Shown piece by piece: positions 17,752 to 27,158 of a stretch of DNA of 64,000 bases; the stretch's first letter is position 1, and every line of letters begins with the position of its first letter. A program made the translations under genes and the position numbers. The notes beneath the pieces were generated by a model. That model was not told the origin of the DNA. It did not search any database and was given only the letters and a program-made list of their open reading frames with translations. Source of the stretch: an uncultured Aquimarina sp. (GTDB lineage Bacteria; Bacteroidota; Bacteroidia; Flavobacteriales; Flavobacteriaceae); the NCBI RefSeq assembly GCF_947492965.1, contig NZ_CANLOZ010000001.1:682001-746000 (forward strand), written 5' to 3'.

Positions 17752-18633
17752 ATGAACGCATATGTTTTTCCAGGTCAAGGGGCTCAGTTTTCAGGAATGG
17801 GGCTGGATTTATATGAAAATTCAGAAGTTGCAAAAGAACTTTTTCATAAAGCCAATGATATTTTAGGTTTTGAGATCACAAAAATCATGTTCGAAGGAAC
17901 AGCAGAAGAGTTAAAAGAAACGAAAGTGACGCAACCTGCTATCTTTTTACATTCTGTAATTCTTAGTAAGGTGTTAGGTGATGCATTCAAGCCCGATATG
18001 GTTGCAGGACATTCTTTAGGAGAGTTTTCAGCATTGGTAGCTAGTGGAGCTTTGAATTTTGAAGATGCATTGCAATTGGTTTCTAAAAGAGCGTTAGCTA
18101 TGCAAAAGGCTTGTGAATTAAAACCTTCTACTATGGCAGCAGTTTTGGGATTAGAAGATGAGGTTGTAGAAAAAGTATGTGAAGAAATTGAAGGAATTGT
18201 AGTCGCAGCAAATTATAACTGTCCAGGTCAATTAGTTATTTCTGGAGAAGTAGAAGCAATAGAAAAGGCTTGTGAAGTACTTAAAGAAAAAGGTGCTAGA
18301 AGAGCGTTGGTGTTACCTGTTGGTGGCGCATTTCACTCACCATTAATGGAACCGGCTAGAGAAGAATTGGCAGCAGCAATTGAAGCTACTAATTTTAGTA
18401 CACCAACGTGTCCAATTTATCAAAATGTGACTACAACAGCAGTTACGGATCCAGAAGAGATTAAAAAGAATCTGATTGCACAATTAACAGCTCCAGTAAA
18501 GTGGACACAAAGTGTAAAGAATATGATGAAGGATGGTGCTACCTCATTTACAGAAGTAGGACCAGGAAAAGTATTGTCTGGGTTAGTGAAAAAAGTAGAT
18601 CGATCTATGGAAACCATTTCTGCTACGATCTAA
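17752..18633 (+). CDS. fabD: Malonyl-CoA:ACP transacylase
   Basis: 293 residues, the standard length. FabD loads malonyl groups on acyl carrier protein for fatty acid synthesis in the cytoplasm. The N-terminal FPGQGAQFSGMGLDLY oxyanion motif, the active-site Ser88 in VAGHSLGEFSALVASG and the active-site His in GGAFHSPLMEPAREEL are all present. A possible -7 box TACTTTTG (17720-17727) lies 24 bp before the ATG, with no good TTG at the expected distance upstream. It is a stand-alone gene closed by a terminator. Confidence 0.97.
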   Translation: MNAYVFPGQGAQFSGMGLDLYENSEVAKELFHKANDILGFEITKIMFEGTAEELKETKVTQPAIFLHSVILSKVLGDAFKPDMVAGHSLGEFSALVASGALNFEDALQLVSKRALAMQKACELKPSTMAAVLGLEDEVVEKVCEEIEGIVVAANYNCPGQLVISGEVEAIEKACEVLKEKGARRALVLPVGGAFHSPLMEPAREELAAAIEATNFSTPTCPIYQNVTTTAVTDPEEIKKNLIAQLTAPVKWTQSVKNMMKDGATSFTEVGPGKVLSGLVKKVDRSMETISATI

Positions 18634-18660
18634 AAGAAAAGTTAGAACAAATTCTTAATA

Positions 18661-18690
18661 AAAACCTCAAAGAGTGACTTTGAGGTTTTT
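18661..18690 (+). terminator. Bidirectional terminator between fabD and the convergent gene
   Basis: AAAACCTCAAAG (18661-18672) and CTTTGAGGTTTT (18678-18689) form a 12-bp stem with a 5-base loop, flanked by T on one side and A on the other. It lies between two convergent genes and would work from both directions. Confidence 0.85.
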
Positions 18691-18706
18691 ATTTGATAAT
18701 AGAATG

Positions 18707-19213
18707 CTATAGAGAAATCGCTTTGAATTGTGTTTCTAAGTATACTTGTTTCCATACTCCATTTTCGTAGGAGCCAACCTTGAAGTTATAGGTGTTATCA
18801 TCAACATATTCCCACATATCGGTTACCAAAGAATCTCCATACTGATATTGATATAGAATATTTTTTCCATCGACTACTACAGTTCCTTCAGTAAGTCCCC
18901 CAAAAACATCAAATTCCCAAAACTTTATAGTCTTGGAAGTCTTATCAAACTTTCTGACACCATGATTCCTCCATCCATATTCGGTTTGTTCTTGGTTTGT
19001 AAATCCTTTAGATCTGGCTATCACTAGAGTATTATGCAAATCATACTTAAAAATTGTTTCCTGTTTAAAAACGCTTCCGTTTCCCCATTTTCCTTCCGCT
19101 TTCCACTCCTTGTTTACAAGGTTTTTAAAGGCATCAAGATTAGGTTCTTGTGCTAAAACTAATTGGGGTAGAAAAATGCTACATATAGTAAATAGAATAA
19201 TTTGATACTTCAT
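18707..19213 (-). CDS. Secreted DUF1579-like protein of unknown function
   Basis: 168 residues with a signal peptide (ending PQLVLAQ). The rest is a predicted beta-sheet barrel-like domain with several Trp and Tyr residues: LVNKEWKAEGKWGNGSVFKQ, KTIKFWEFDVFGGLTEGTVV, VTDMWEYVDDNTYNFKVG. The layout resembles the DUF1579/lipocalin-like proteins that annotate as hypothetical in Bacteroidota. No catalytic motif is visible. It is monocistronic and convergent with fabD. Confidence 0.65.
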   Translation of the reverse strand: MKYQIILFTICSIFLPQLVLAQEPNLDAFKNLVNKEWKAEGKWGNGSVFKQETIFKYDLHNTLVIARSKGFTNQEQTEYGWRNHGVRKFDKTSKTIKFWEFDVFGGLTEGTVVVDGKNILYQYQYGDSLVTDMWEYVDDNTYNFKVGSYENGVWKQVYLETQFKAISL

Positions 19214-19512
19214 AATTAAAAGAGATTTCTAGTACAATATAAATAATTGCTGGGATACTATCTATTAATATGTTTTTAGAGTTTAATCAGGTTATATGCT
19301 ATTTTAAATTAAAGTAGAAATATGGGTATTAAAGGTTCATCGATTCATGAGAACCATTCGTCTATATTTATTTCGATAAACGGTAAAATGACGGTTAAAC
19401 GGTGGAATTTTCCCATTCGAAGGTAATAATTGTTGTTCTGTCCAGAGTCGATGATAACATGGGTTTTAAGAATTTACTTTTACATCAACAAAAACCATAA
19501 AGCCCTAATAAG

Positions 19513-20670
19513 ATGTCAAATTTCAAATCAATATTCACCTTTATTTTAATAGCCGTTAGCTTCTTAGGATTTGCACAAGACGCTTTTCATAATTTTGGAA
19601 ATGCACAAATTCATGGTGCTGGAAAAGTGGGATTTCATATAGATGTTATCAACGATGGAGAGTTTAATGATAATAAGGGAAAGGTTGGTTTTTATAGTGA
19701 AAATAATTTAACGGTTTCTGGTGACAATAATCCTGTTTTTTACGATGTAGAAATCGATACAAAAGAAGGTTTGTTTTTGGATGTGGCGGTAGGGGTTACT
19801 AATTTTCAGGAATTTGTAAATGGTAGAGTCATAACAGATAGAGAGCAGAAAAATATCTCATTGGATTATATAGGAGATGCTCCGTATTTAGGTGAAAGCG
19901 ATGAACGATATGTTGATGGATATGCTACCTTAAGTGGATTATTAGATTTTTCATTCCCAGTGGGCGATGATTTTAGATTAAGACCAATAAAAATAGAAAG
20001 TGGAGCTGCAACGAATACTTCGAGAGCTGCGTACTTTTTTGAAAATCCAAATACACCTAATTTTTTTACAGAGAGATTTGACACAGAGCAGTATGAAGAA
20101 TTGTTATATGGAGTTAGTATTTTCGAATTTTGGGATTTAGATGGAGATCAAAGTACTAAGGTTACTTTAACATGGGATAGTAATAGTAATATTCCTACTC
20201 TTGTAGAAGATGTAGAAGACTTAAGAGTGGTAGGGTGGAGTAAATCACTTAAGAAATGGGTAAACTTAGGGAGTGCTAATGTGATTGGAGATTTGGATAA
20301 TGGAGAAATTTCTTCGGACGTAATTATTCCAGATGATTATGAAGTATTAACTTTTGGTTCGTCTAACAGATTACTAGATGGAGATTTAGAAGTTTTTACT
20401 GCGGTGTCGCCTAATGGAGATGGATACAATGATACTTTTAGAATTCAGGGTTTATCTCAATTCCCAAATAATGAAGTGTCTATATATAATAGATGGGGAG
20501 TATTAGTTTTCCAAAAGAAAGCATATCACGAAAATCAAAACTTTGCTGGTATTTCTGAGGGTAGAGCAACGGTATCGAAAGAATCAAAATTACCAGAAGG
20601 AACGTATTACTATGTGTTAACTATCGAAGGAGCAAAAGATAGAGCGGGATACTTGTACATTAATAGATAA
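19513..20670 (+). CDS. Secreted protein with gliding-motility-associated (T9SS type B) C-terminal domain
   Basis: 385 residues. A signal peptide (FLGFAQ) precedes a passenger of about 270 residues without a recognisable enzyme domain. From about 290 the CHU_C/type B sorting domain is clear: VFTAVSPNGDGYNDTFRIQG, NNEVSIYNRWGVLVFQKKAY and LPEGTYYYVLTIEG. The SPNGDG and NRWG motifs are diagnostic. Type B substrates are exported by the type IX machinery, some being adhesins that depend on a SprF-like partner. No such partner is adjacent here. Confidence 0.88.
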   Translation: MSNFKSIFTFILIAVSFLGFAQDAFHNFGNAQIHGAGKVGFHIDVINDGEFNDNKGKVGFYSENNLTVSGDNNPVFYDVEIDTKEGLFLDVAVGVTNFQEFVNGRVITDREQKNISLDYIGDAPYLGESDERYVDGYATLSGLLDFSFPVGDDFRLRPIKIESGAATNTSRAAYFFENPNTPNFFTERFDTEQYEELLYGVSIFEFWDLDGDQSTKVTLTWDSNSNIPTLVEDVEDLRVVGWSKSLKKWVNLGSANVIGDLDNGEISSDVIIPDDYEVLTFGSSNRLLDGDLEVFTAVSPNGDGYNDTFRIQGLSQFPNNEVSIYNRWGVLVFQKKAYHENQNFAGISEGRATVSKESKLPEGTYYYVLTIEGAKDRAGYLYINR

Positions 20671-20684
20671 GCTAATATTTAATT

Positions 20685-21185
20685 CTACCTTTTATTGTTA
20701 AGTATTTCATCAATTTCTTTGAAAGAGTAATTCCCTAAGAGTGTACCATCTGGAGCAATTAAAAACTTGGAAGGTATTTCGGAAACACCGTATTTTCTGG
20801 CAATATCTGATAAGAGTACAAAACGATTTTGATTTACAATCTGATGCTTCCAAGTATATCCATATTTATTAGTAACCTTTTCCCAAGACTTTAGATTTTT
20901 CTCAAGCGCTACTGTAACTACAGTAAGATCCTTAGAATGTTTGTTATGTAGCGCCACTAGTTCTGGACTTTCTCTTAAGCACGGCGCACACCACGATCCC
21001 CAAAAATCCAATAGTACATATTTACCTTGAAGATTTGATAATTTAAAAGGTGTTCCATCTATTAGTTCAGCTTCAAAATCTGGAGCTATATTTCCATTAG
21101 AAGCAGCTGTTAATTTGGTGTATGTGTAAAATACCCCAAAAAGTAGGATTCCTCCTAAAAGAATATAGTTGAGTGTCTTTTTCAT
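20685..21185 (-). CDS. TlpA-family thioredoxin-like protein, membrane anchored
   Basis: 166 residues from the start MKKTLNYILLGG; an ATG 54 bp further upstream would add a polar stretch before the membrane anchor and is less likely. One N-terminal membrane helix is followed by an AhpC/TSA-type thioredoxin fold with the redox pair WCAPC (in VLLDFWGSWCAPCLRE) and a cis-Pro in VSEIPSKFLIAPDG. It is expected to reduce or isomerise disulfides on the periplasmic side. It is convergent with the type B sorting protein, 14 bp away. Confidence 0.88.
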   Translation of the reverse strand: MKKTLNYILLGGILLFGVFYTYTKLTAASNGNIAPDFEAELIDGTPFKLSNLQGKYVLLDFWGSWCAPCLRESPELVALHNKHSKDLTVVTVALEKNLKSWEKVTNKYGYTWKHQIVNQNRFVLLSDIARKYGVSEIPSKFLIAPDGTLLGNYSFKEIDEILNNKR

Positions 21186-21276
21186 GAGCTTATCATTTTT
21201 TTGGAATCGGATAGCATGTACTATAAATCTTTTATTCAATTTATTTAATAGTGTATACTATCTTTTTTTAACTCTT

Positions 21277-21316
21277 AAAACAGCATTAGAAATTATAATA
21301 ACTAATGCTGTTTTTT
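21277..21316. terminator. Bidirectional hairpin between two minus-strand genes
   Basis: AAAACAGCATTAG (21277-21289) pairs with CTAATGCTGTTTT (21302-21314), with a 12-base loop and a T run on the plus side and an A run on the other. It lies just past the end of the small membrane protein gene at 21344 and is its likely terminator. Confidence 0.7.
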
Positions 21317-21343
21317 AGGTTAGTCTGAAGTATTTAGAATTCC

Positions 21344-21610
21344 TTAATTTAATTTTCTTTCTTTTAGGATTTCTTCAAGTTCTTTATTGTTTTTAGAATT
21401 TTTGATGATTCTATAAATCAAAAAAGCTAAAATAAACATTGGGATCAGCCCCAATGGTTTTTTAGCAAGACTCCATCCCACAATTCCAACTACAAAAATT
21501 CCTGCCATAAATCCAATCAATAGGGCATGGAATATTTTAGAATTCTTTAATTTCTTTTTTTCGATTAAAAGTTCTTCATCTGTTAATTTAGAAAGCTCAG
21601 TTTTGGTCAT
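21344..21610 (-). CDS. Small inner-membrane protein of unknown function
   Basis: 88 residues: a charged N-terminal helix (KTELSKLTDEELLIEKKKLK), two membrane helices (about 28-48 and 53-68) and a charged C-terminal tail (NSKNNKELEEILKERKLN). Proteins of this layout are frequent in Flavobacteriia, but I do not recognise a named family. It appears to be a single-gene transcript. Confidence 0.6.
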   Translation of the reverse strand: MTKTELSKLTDEELLIEKKKLKNSKIFHALLIGFMAGIFVVGIVGWSLAKKPLGLIPMFILAFLIYRIIKNSKNNKELEEILKERKLN

Positions 21611-21666
21611 TGATAATTTTATGTTTGAATAATCGATATTTCAATTAGAAAATGTGTAAAGCAAAA

Positions 21667-22941
21667 TTATTGCTTATATACTTTTCCGTTTTTCATCACA
21701 AAAACTACATTCTCCATTGTTTTGATATCATCTCTAGGATCTTCGTCTACCGCTACAATATCTGCAATAAAATCTGGAGCTATTTGTCCTAATTCTTTGC
21801 TCATATTTAATACTTTGGCATTAACAATGGTGGCACATTGAATAGCTGTGATTGCAGGCATACCAGCTTCAACCATATATCCAAATTCTTTTCCATTTTG
21901 TCCATGTTTAAAAACTCCTGCATCGGTACCAAATGCAATTTGCACTCCTCGTTTATAAGCTTTTTTAAAGGTATCCTGAATTTTAGGACCTATCTCTAAT
22001 GCTTTTGGAACAATAATAGCAGGATAATACCCGTCTATTTCTGCTTTTTCGGTTACTTCTTTACCGGCAGTAATTGTAGGGACCAAATAAGCTTTCTTTT
22101 TTTTCATAAGATCCATAGTTTTAGTACTCATTAGAGTTCCGTGTTCTATGGTAGTTACTCCGCCATTCAAGGCACGTTGCATACCCTCATCTCCATGTGC
22201 GTGTGCCGCGACATGAAATCCATAATCCTTAGCGGTTTGACAAATAGCTTTTATTTCTTCTAGTTTAAATTGTGGATTAGAACCACTTTTTGCCACACTT
22301 AACACACCTCCTGTAGCAGTAATTTTAATAAGATCAGCTCCGTTTTTATAACGTTGTCTCACAGCTTTTTTTGCATCTTCTATACCATTTACAACTCCAT
22401 CTTTAGGTCCTGGATCTCCCATAATAGTTTTTTTGCTTCCATTCGTGGGATCTCCATGACCACCTGTACTGGAGATAATTTTTCCAGCAGTAAAAATTCG
22501 TGGTCCTATAATTTTTTCCTGAGCAATTGCTTTTTTTAAGGAAATATTTACGCCGCTTCCTCCAAGATCTCTTACGGTGGTAAATCCTGCTAACAATGTA
22601 GCTTCTGCAAATCCTACCGAGTTGTAAGCAACATCTGCATCATTGTTCGTATAACGCTCTAGATAGGCTTTAGGATTCGATTCACTCTCCATGTGTACGT
22701 GCATGTCGATAAGTCCAGGCATTACTGTTTTGTCCTTTAGATCTATAACAATGTCATTGCCTTCTCCTTCTGTATATCCTGTTTCTATTTTACTGATTTT
22801 ATTTCCAGAAACGACAATAGTTTTTTCGGTAAGTATTTTTCCAGTTTTGGTATCAATTAGTTTTCCACATTGGATATAAGTGTCTTGTGAAAATAGGGTA
22901 GTACTTATTATTGCTAAAAGCAAGGTGTAAATGAGTTTCAT
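21667..22941 (-). CDS. Secreted amidohydrolase (Xaa-Pro dipeptidase/imidazolonepropionase-like)
   Basis: 424 residues with a signal peptide (ending TLFSQ). The metal-dependent amidohydrolase barrel shows the HxH pair in PGLIDMHVHMES, a metal-bridging lysine region in GADLIKITATGGVL, His ligands in FHVAAHAHGDEGMQ and VTTIEHGT, and the catalytic Asp in IAFGTDAGVF. Relatives hydrolyse peptides such as Xaa-Pro dipeptides or cyclic ureides; the substrate cannot be set from sequence alone. It is expected in the periplasm. Confidence 0.88.
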   Translation of the reverse strand: MKLIYTLLLAIISTTLFSQDTYIQCGKLIDTKTGKILTEKTIVVSGNKISKIETGYTEGEGNDIVIDLKDKTVMPGLIDMHVHMESESNPKAYLERYTNNDADVAYNSVGFAEATLLAGFTTVRDLGGSGVNISLKKAIAQEKIIGPRIFTAGKIISSTGGHGDPTNGSKKTIMGDPGPKDGVVNGIEDAKKAVRQRYKNGADLIKITATGGVLSVAKSGSNPQFKLEEIKAICQTAKDYGFHVAAHAHGDEGMQRALNGGVTTIEHGTLMSTKTMDLMKKKKAYLVPTITAGKEVTEKAEIDGYYPAIIVPKALEIGPKIQDTFKKAYKRGVQIAFGTDAGVFKHGQNGKEFGYMVEAGMPAITAIQCATIVNAKVLNMSKELGQIAPDFIADIVAVDEDPRDDIKTMENVVFVMKNGKVYKQ

Positions 22942-23057
22942 AAGCTAAATATGTATAAAAGTTGTTCGTGTATTTATAAGGCAATCAATTTAAAATAAAT
23001 TAATTTAACCAATATCTAGATTATGATTTCTTTTAGAATTATTGCAGCTCTAAACAG

Positions 23058-24047
23058 TTATCTCCCATGGAATTCCATGTTGGGTAATGGAGTGTCTTCT
23101 TTTAGATAGGTGTTGAACCAGTGAATTACATCTTGGTCTCTTTCTTCTCTAAACTGGCTGATACCATGATCTGCTCCTTCATACACTTTTAATCTGTATG
23201 GGATTCTGTATTTTTCTAATTCTAGTGCTAATTGTAAGGAGTTTGTGGATTTTACTCTCCAATCAGCATTGCCATGTAATAATAGGATTGGAACTTTAGG
23301 AGAAAATTTATCTGCCCATAAAACTGCAGATCTTTTTTCTAGTTCCTCTTTTTTGTTTTGAAGGTAGTTAGGAATTAATTCTTCATACACTCCTTTTTCC
23401 ATATTAGGACGATCAATAGTTCGTAAATCAGACTTTGCACCTCCTACTACTGCTGCTTTAATGACATCTGTTTTAGTTAAAGCAATATATGTCATCATTC
23501 CACCGCGACTCCAGCCATACATACCTATTCGATTGGTGTCGGCTTTTGGTAATTCTTCGACTACTTTGGTAAGATTTAAAATATCATTTACATCGTTACC
23601 ACCAAATTCTTCCATGCCTTCGCTTTTACCAGATCCTCTATAGTTGCATCCGATCACAATATAACCTTCGTTTGCTAATTGGGAGAATATGTAAGCGGCA
23701 GGGAGTTTCATATCACCTCTAAATAACTGTAATGCTCCAAAGTCTCTATTGCCACCACGATTGTAGATAATCACAGGATACTTTCCTTCTTTTTTAGGAA
23801 TCGCAGCGAAAGCCTGGATTTTTAATCCATCACTGAGATAAGTGATTTCATGCATATCTATATTTTTAAGAAAGTGAACCCCATCTTTGAATGTAGACTT
23901 GGTGTTGTCAGAATATAAATGAGGATAATCCTGCCAACTGATTTTTTGTTGCTCCATTATTATTGATTCCTGAGAAGAACAGGAGCCAAAATTGAAAGCA
24001 ATTATAAGTAAGGCTAAAATGTATTTTATATTCAAATTGTATATCAT
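23058..24047 (-). CDS. Alpha/beta hydrolase lipoprotein of the prolyl oligopeptidase (S9) type
   Basis: 329 residues. The N-terminus carries a lipobox (AFNFGSCSSQ), so the protein is probably a lipoprotein. The catalytic triad is visible: Ser in IGMYGWSRGGMMTYIA, Asp in ILLLHGNADWRVKSTN and His in YEGADHGISQF. There is an oxyanion-type PVIIYNRGGNRDFG. It lacks the beta-propeller of full S9 peptidases, so it is the hydrolase domain only. A role in peptide or ester hydrolysis in the envelope is likely. It neighbours the amidohydrolase on the same strand. Confidence 0.83.
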   Translation of the reverse strand: MIYNLNIKYILALLIIAFNFGSCSSQESIIMEQQKISWQDYPHLYSDNTKSTFKDGVHFLKNIDMHEITYLSDGLKIQAFAAIPKKEGKYPVIIYNRGGNRDFGALQLFRGDMKLPAAYIFSQLANEGYIVIGCNYRGSGKSEGMEEFGGNDVNDILNLTKVVEELPKADTNRIGMYGWSRGGMMTYIALTKTDVIKAAVVGGAKSDLRTIDRPNMEKGVYEELIPNYLQNKKEELEKRSAVLWADKFSPKVPILLLHGNADWRVKSTNSLQLALELEKYRIPYRLKVYEGADHGISQFREERDQDVIHWFNTYLKEDTPLPNMEFHGR

Positions 24048-24147
24048 GTTTTTCTTTAATGACAGATGAAAAGAAATAATATTACAACAAATCCTTACTA
24101 CTGCAAAAAATAAAAATTGCCATGATTATATTTTTCAAAGTCTAAAT

Positions 24148-25752
24148 CTATTTCAATAATTCTTCCAGATCATTTTCTATATAGTCTGGGATGGTATTAA
24201 TATCGATGATTTCTTCAGAAAGATGTTGTTTTCTTTCTTGTAGTTGTACTATTTTTTCTTCGATAGTATTTTTGGTAATAAAGCGAGTGACCATTACATT
24301 ATTTTTTTGTCCAATACGATGTGCTCGTGCTACTGCTTGTTTTTCGATAAAAGGGTTCCACCAAGGATCTAATAGTAACACGTAAGATGCTTTGGTGAGA
24401 TTTAACCCAACACCTCCTGCTTTTAGAGAAATAAAGAATAGAGAGATCGAATCATTTTCCTGAAAATCGCAAACTATTTTTTCTCTATCCGAACTTTTGG
24501 TTTGACCGGTAAGGCTAACAAAAGAAATGTTTTGAGCCTTGCACCATTCTTTATAAATATCTAAATGAGAAACGAAAGAGCTAAAGATTAATACTTTTTT
24601 ACGTGATTTTATCAAAGTATCCAGATAAGATATAACATCTTTAAACTTTCCAGAAGGATTTTCGGTTTGAGAATCCACAAGTTTTGGGTGATTAGCTAAT
24701 TGTCTTAAATTGGTAAGTGTATTGAGTATATGTATTTTGTTTGTTCCCTCGGTATCTATTCCTAATAATAAATTTCTGGCTGCGGATTTTTGAGCTTCAT
24801 ACGCTTTCTCTTGAGCAGGTAACATTTCTGTATAAATAACTTGTTCTGATAGTTCTGGTAAATCTTTAGCAACCTGTTCTTTGGTTCTTCTTAAAATAAA
24901 TGGTTCTATTAGTAATTTAAGTTCTTCAATTCGTTCTTGGTTTTGATGTTTTTCTATAGGTGTTTTAAAATGATCTTTAAAAAACGGAAAACTACCGAGC
25001 ATACCAGGATTAATAAATTCCATTTGTGACCAAAGATCGGATAGAGAGTTTTCTATAGGTGTACCGCTTAACGAGATTTTATGTGTTGCTTGTATTTCAT
25101 TTATAGCTTTAAAGATTTTAGACTCTTTGTTTTTTATTTGCTGACTTTCATCTGTAATGATATAATTAAACTGTGTTTTTTGGAGTATGTTAATATCCTT
25201 AGATAAAGTTGTATAGGTAGTTAAAATAACATCATAGGTTTCTAAATACGGGGCTACCTTTTTTCGATCACTGCCAGTGTATTTTGTAATGGTTAAATGA
25301 GGTGCGAACTTTAATATTTCCTGAGCCCAATTAAAAACAAGTGATGAGGGCAAAACGATTAAAGCTTTTAGATATGTTTTTATTTCCAAAGGATCACTAA
25401 ATAAATCTAAACGAACGGTTTGTACAGCATTCGGTTCTGGAGTTAAAAGTTCTTTAGTGAATACTAAGGTTGCTATTGTTTGCAAGGTTTTTCCAAGTCC
25501 CATATCATCAGCAAGACAAGCACCTAATTGGTTTTGTTGGTGTTTTATCAACCATTTTATGCCTTCTTCTTGGTACGGTCGTAAGGTAGCTTTTAGTTTG
25601 GATGATGGTTGATACGTTTCGTCCGGAATTGTATCGATTTCTAATTCTGTAGGAGGAATAATCTCTGTTAATAAGGTGTAATTACCCTTGTTTACGAGAA
25701 TAGTTTCATCTTTTATGGTACTAAAATTCGCTATCTTTTTATATCTAGTCAT
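24148..25752 (-). CDS. SNF2-family helicase, C-terminal (ATPase) part of a frameshifted gene
   Basis: 534 residues from the first in-frame ATG, but the frame stays open upstream to about 25905 and there encodes family sequence (GDS-type DWFDIKGIVQIGNQEIPFSR), so this ATG is not the true start. SNF2 motifs are all present: I (CLADDMGLGKTLQTIA), Ia (IVLPSSLVFNWAQEIL), II (ITDESQQIKN, a DExQ box), III (ISLSGTPIENSLSDLWSQ), V and VI (AGGVGLNLTKASYVLLLDPW, AVARAHRIGQKN). It belongs to the bacterial HepA/RapA-related group that remodels nucleoprotein complexes. It is read together with the preceding piece only if one base is added or a -1 shift occurs at an A10 run. Confidence 0.9.
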   Translation of the reverse strand: MTRYKKIANFSTIKDETILVNKGNYTLLTEIIPPTELEIDTIPDETYQPSSKLKATLRPYQEEGIKWLIKHQQNQLGACLADDMGLGKTLQTIATLVFTKELLTPEPNAVQTVRLDLFSDPLEIKTYLKALIVLPSSLVFNWAQEILKFAPHLTITKYTGSDRKKVAPYLETYDVILTTYTTLSKDINILQKTQFNYIITDESQQIKNKESKIFKAINEIQATHKISLSGTPIENSLSDLWSQMEFINPGMLGSFPFFKDHFKTPIEKHQNQERIEELKLLIEPFILRRTKEQVAKDLPELSEQVIYTEMLPAQEKAYEAQKSAARNLLLGIDTEGTNKIHILNTLTNLRQLANHPKLVDSQTENPSGKFKDVISYLDTLIKSRKKVLIFSSFVSHLDIYKEWCKAQNISFVSLTGQTKSSDREKIVCDFQENDSISLFFISLKAGGVGLNLTKASYVLLLDPWWNPFIEKQAVARAHRIGQKNNVMVTRFITKNTIEEKIVQLQERKQHLSEEIIDINTIPDYIENDLEELLK

Positions 25753-25868
25753 CCATTCTAAAGGAATGATAAATACAGAAGAATTACTTTCTAATGGGAA
25801 AAAGCGATTATTAGCTTTGATGTAAGGAATAAATCTTGAAAAAGGAATCTCTTGATTCCCAATCTGAA

Positions 25869-27053
25869 CTATTCCTTTGATATCGAACCAGTCATTTTTT
25901 TTTTATGTTGCAATTCTAATTGATGCGAATCTAGAGTAACTTTTTTGTCGTCGAAATCAGGAAGAGTAATATCGAATCCTTCTAACTCTAACTCCTTATG
26001 ATTTTTTTGTATCCAATTAAAAATAGCTAAAGGATCATCAGAATTGTCTGTTTCTAATAAGAGATTAGAATTTAGGGTTAATCCTTTTGCCGTCAATCGC
26101 GCAATAACTTCTTTTTCTGCTTCTGCATCTCTTTTGGTCTGAGTAATCTGAATTTCTTCATTTGCTCCAAAATGCACATCAGAAGAGGTTTTTTTATTAC
26201 TATGATACTCAAAAGCTGCTTCTCCATAATCGAAAACAACTTTCGCAACAAAATTTTCAGTAATAAAATCCTGGATCACTTCTATTTTGTAGGATGCTAT
26301 GTTTTTGTGTATCAGTATCTCAAAACCATTTGCAATTACATCTACATTTTTAATTACAGGAAGAATAACTTTATCCAAATACGTTTTAATGTGTTTTTTT
26401 GCAATGGTTATTTTTTCTTTACTAAAAAACGGTTTTAATTTATTAGCATTTAAGTTATTGATGTGATAAACCGTTTTGTCAATAGAAATCCAAGAAGGTT
26501 CATTTAACAATATTTGAATGCTATGATTTTGCGGAACTATGACACGTTCTTCTTCCTTAAGCGTAAATGCGTAATCGATACCATCTTCTGTTTTCGTGAA
26601 TTCTAGAATAGGATGTAATGTATTAGCTCCTATCGATAGTCGATGTACTTCAAATGGATCTTTTCTTTGCGCATTATGAATGATTGGATACTCATTTTCA
26701 ATAACTAAAGCATAGAAAGAGGTAAGCTTATCATGTATGTGGTTAATAACCACATCTTTAATCTTAGGTTCTTTTAGGATATCCGCCAATCCAAAAGTTT
26801 TTCTTTTTTTAGCGGGTCTAAATTTTTGTTCTAAAACTGCAACTTTTAAACTGGAGCAGATTTCCAGTAACTGTTCATGAGCCGTTTCTAAATAAGGAAT
26901 ACCAAAGCTGTCTAGAATTGCAGGAGTTGCTTGTTTTTCTACGTACCCAAGACCATTTGGTTTTATAGGTACGATATATGCTTCTGGTAATGGGGGAATT
27001 CCTGGTAGATTGGCATGATCAACCAGATTATAACAGATACAAAGTGAATCCAT
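25869..27053 (-). CDS. SNF2-family helicase, N-terminal part of a frameshifted gene
   Basis: 394 residues, ending prematurely at 25869 after LELQHKKKMTGSISKE. It is the helicase-associated N-terminal region that precedes the ATPase in large Bacteroidota SNF2 proteins, with a poorly conserved alpha/beta layout (ICYNLVDHANLPGIPPLPEA at the start, FDITLPDFDDKKVTLDSHQL near the end). The last eight codons are out-of-frame sequence downstream of ten A (minus strand). Adding one A gives KKKNDWFDI and runs straight into the ATPase part, making one protein of about 968 residues. Confidence 0.85.
   Translation of the reverse strand: MDSLCICYNLVDHANLPGIPPLPEAYIVPIKPNGLGYVEKQATPAILDSFGIPYLETAHEQLLEICSSLKVAVLEQKFRPAKKRKTFGLADILKEPKIKDVVINHIHDKLTSFYALVIENEYPIIHNAQRKDPFEVHRLSIGANTLHPILEFTKTEDGIDYAFTLKEEERVIVPQNHSIQILLNEPSWISIDKTVYHINNLNANKLKPFFSKEKITIAKKHIKTYLDKVILPVIKNVDVIANGFEILIHKNIASYKIEVIQDFITENFVAKVVFDYGEAAFEYHSNKKTSSDVHFGANEEIQITQTKRDAEAEKEVIARLTAKGLTLNSNLLLETDNSDDPLAIFNWIQKNHKELELEGFDITLPDFDDKKVTLDSHQLELQHKKKMTGSISKE
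25895..25904 (-). repeat. A10 homopolymer at the helicase frameshift
   Basis: Ten T on the plus strand, read as CAT-A10-TGAC on the coding strand. Eleven A would restore the frame. It could be a sequencing error, a true mutation, or a slippage site; the run contains in-frame A-AAA-AAA heptamers of the type used for -1 frameshifting and for RNA polymerase slippage. Confidence 0.85.
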
Positions 27054-27158
27054 TTTGGGTGGTTTATATGGTTGTATTTAGTTGTTTAAACTAAAGGTGT
27101 TGTTATCGTTGGTAGCATAGAATGAAATTTACGCTCCATTCTATCCTACAAGTTAAGT

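Noticed and set aside
19381..19420. Repeated ACGGT units before the type B sorting protein gene as an operator array
   Set aside because: Only three imperfect copies at uneven spacing (7-12 bp). Too weak to call a regulatory site.
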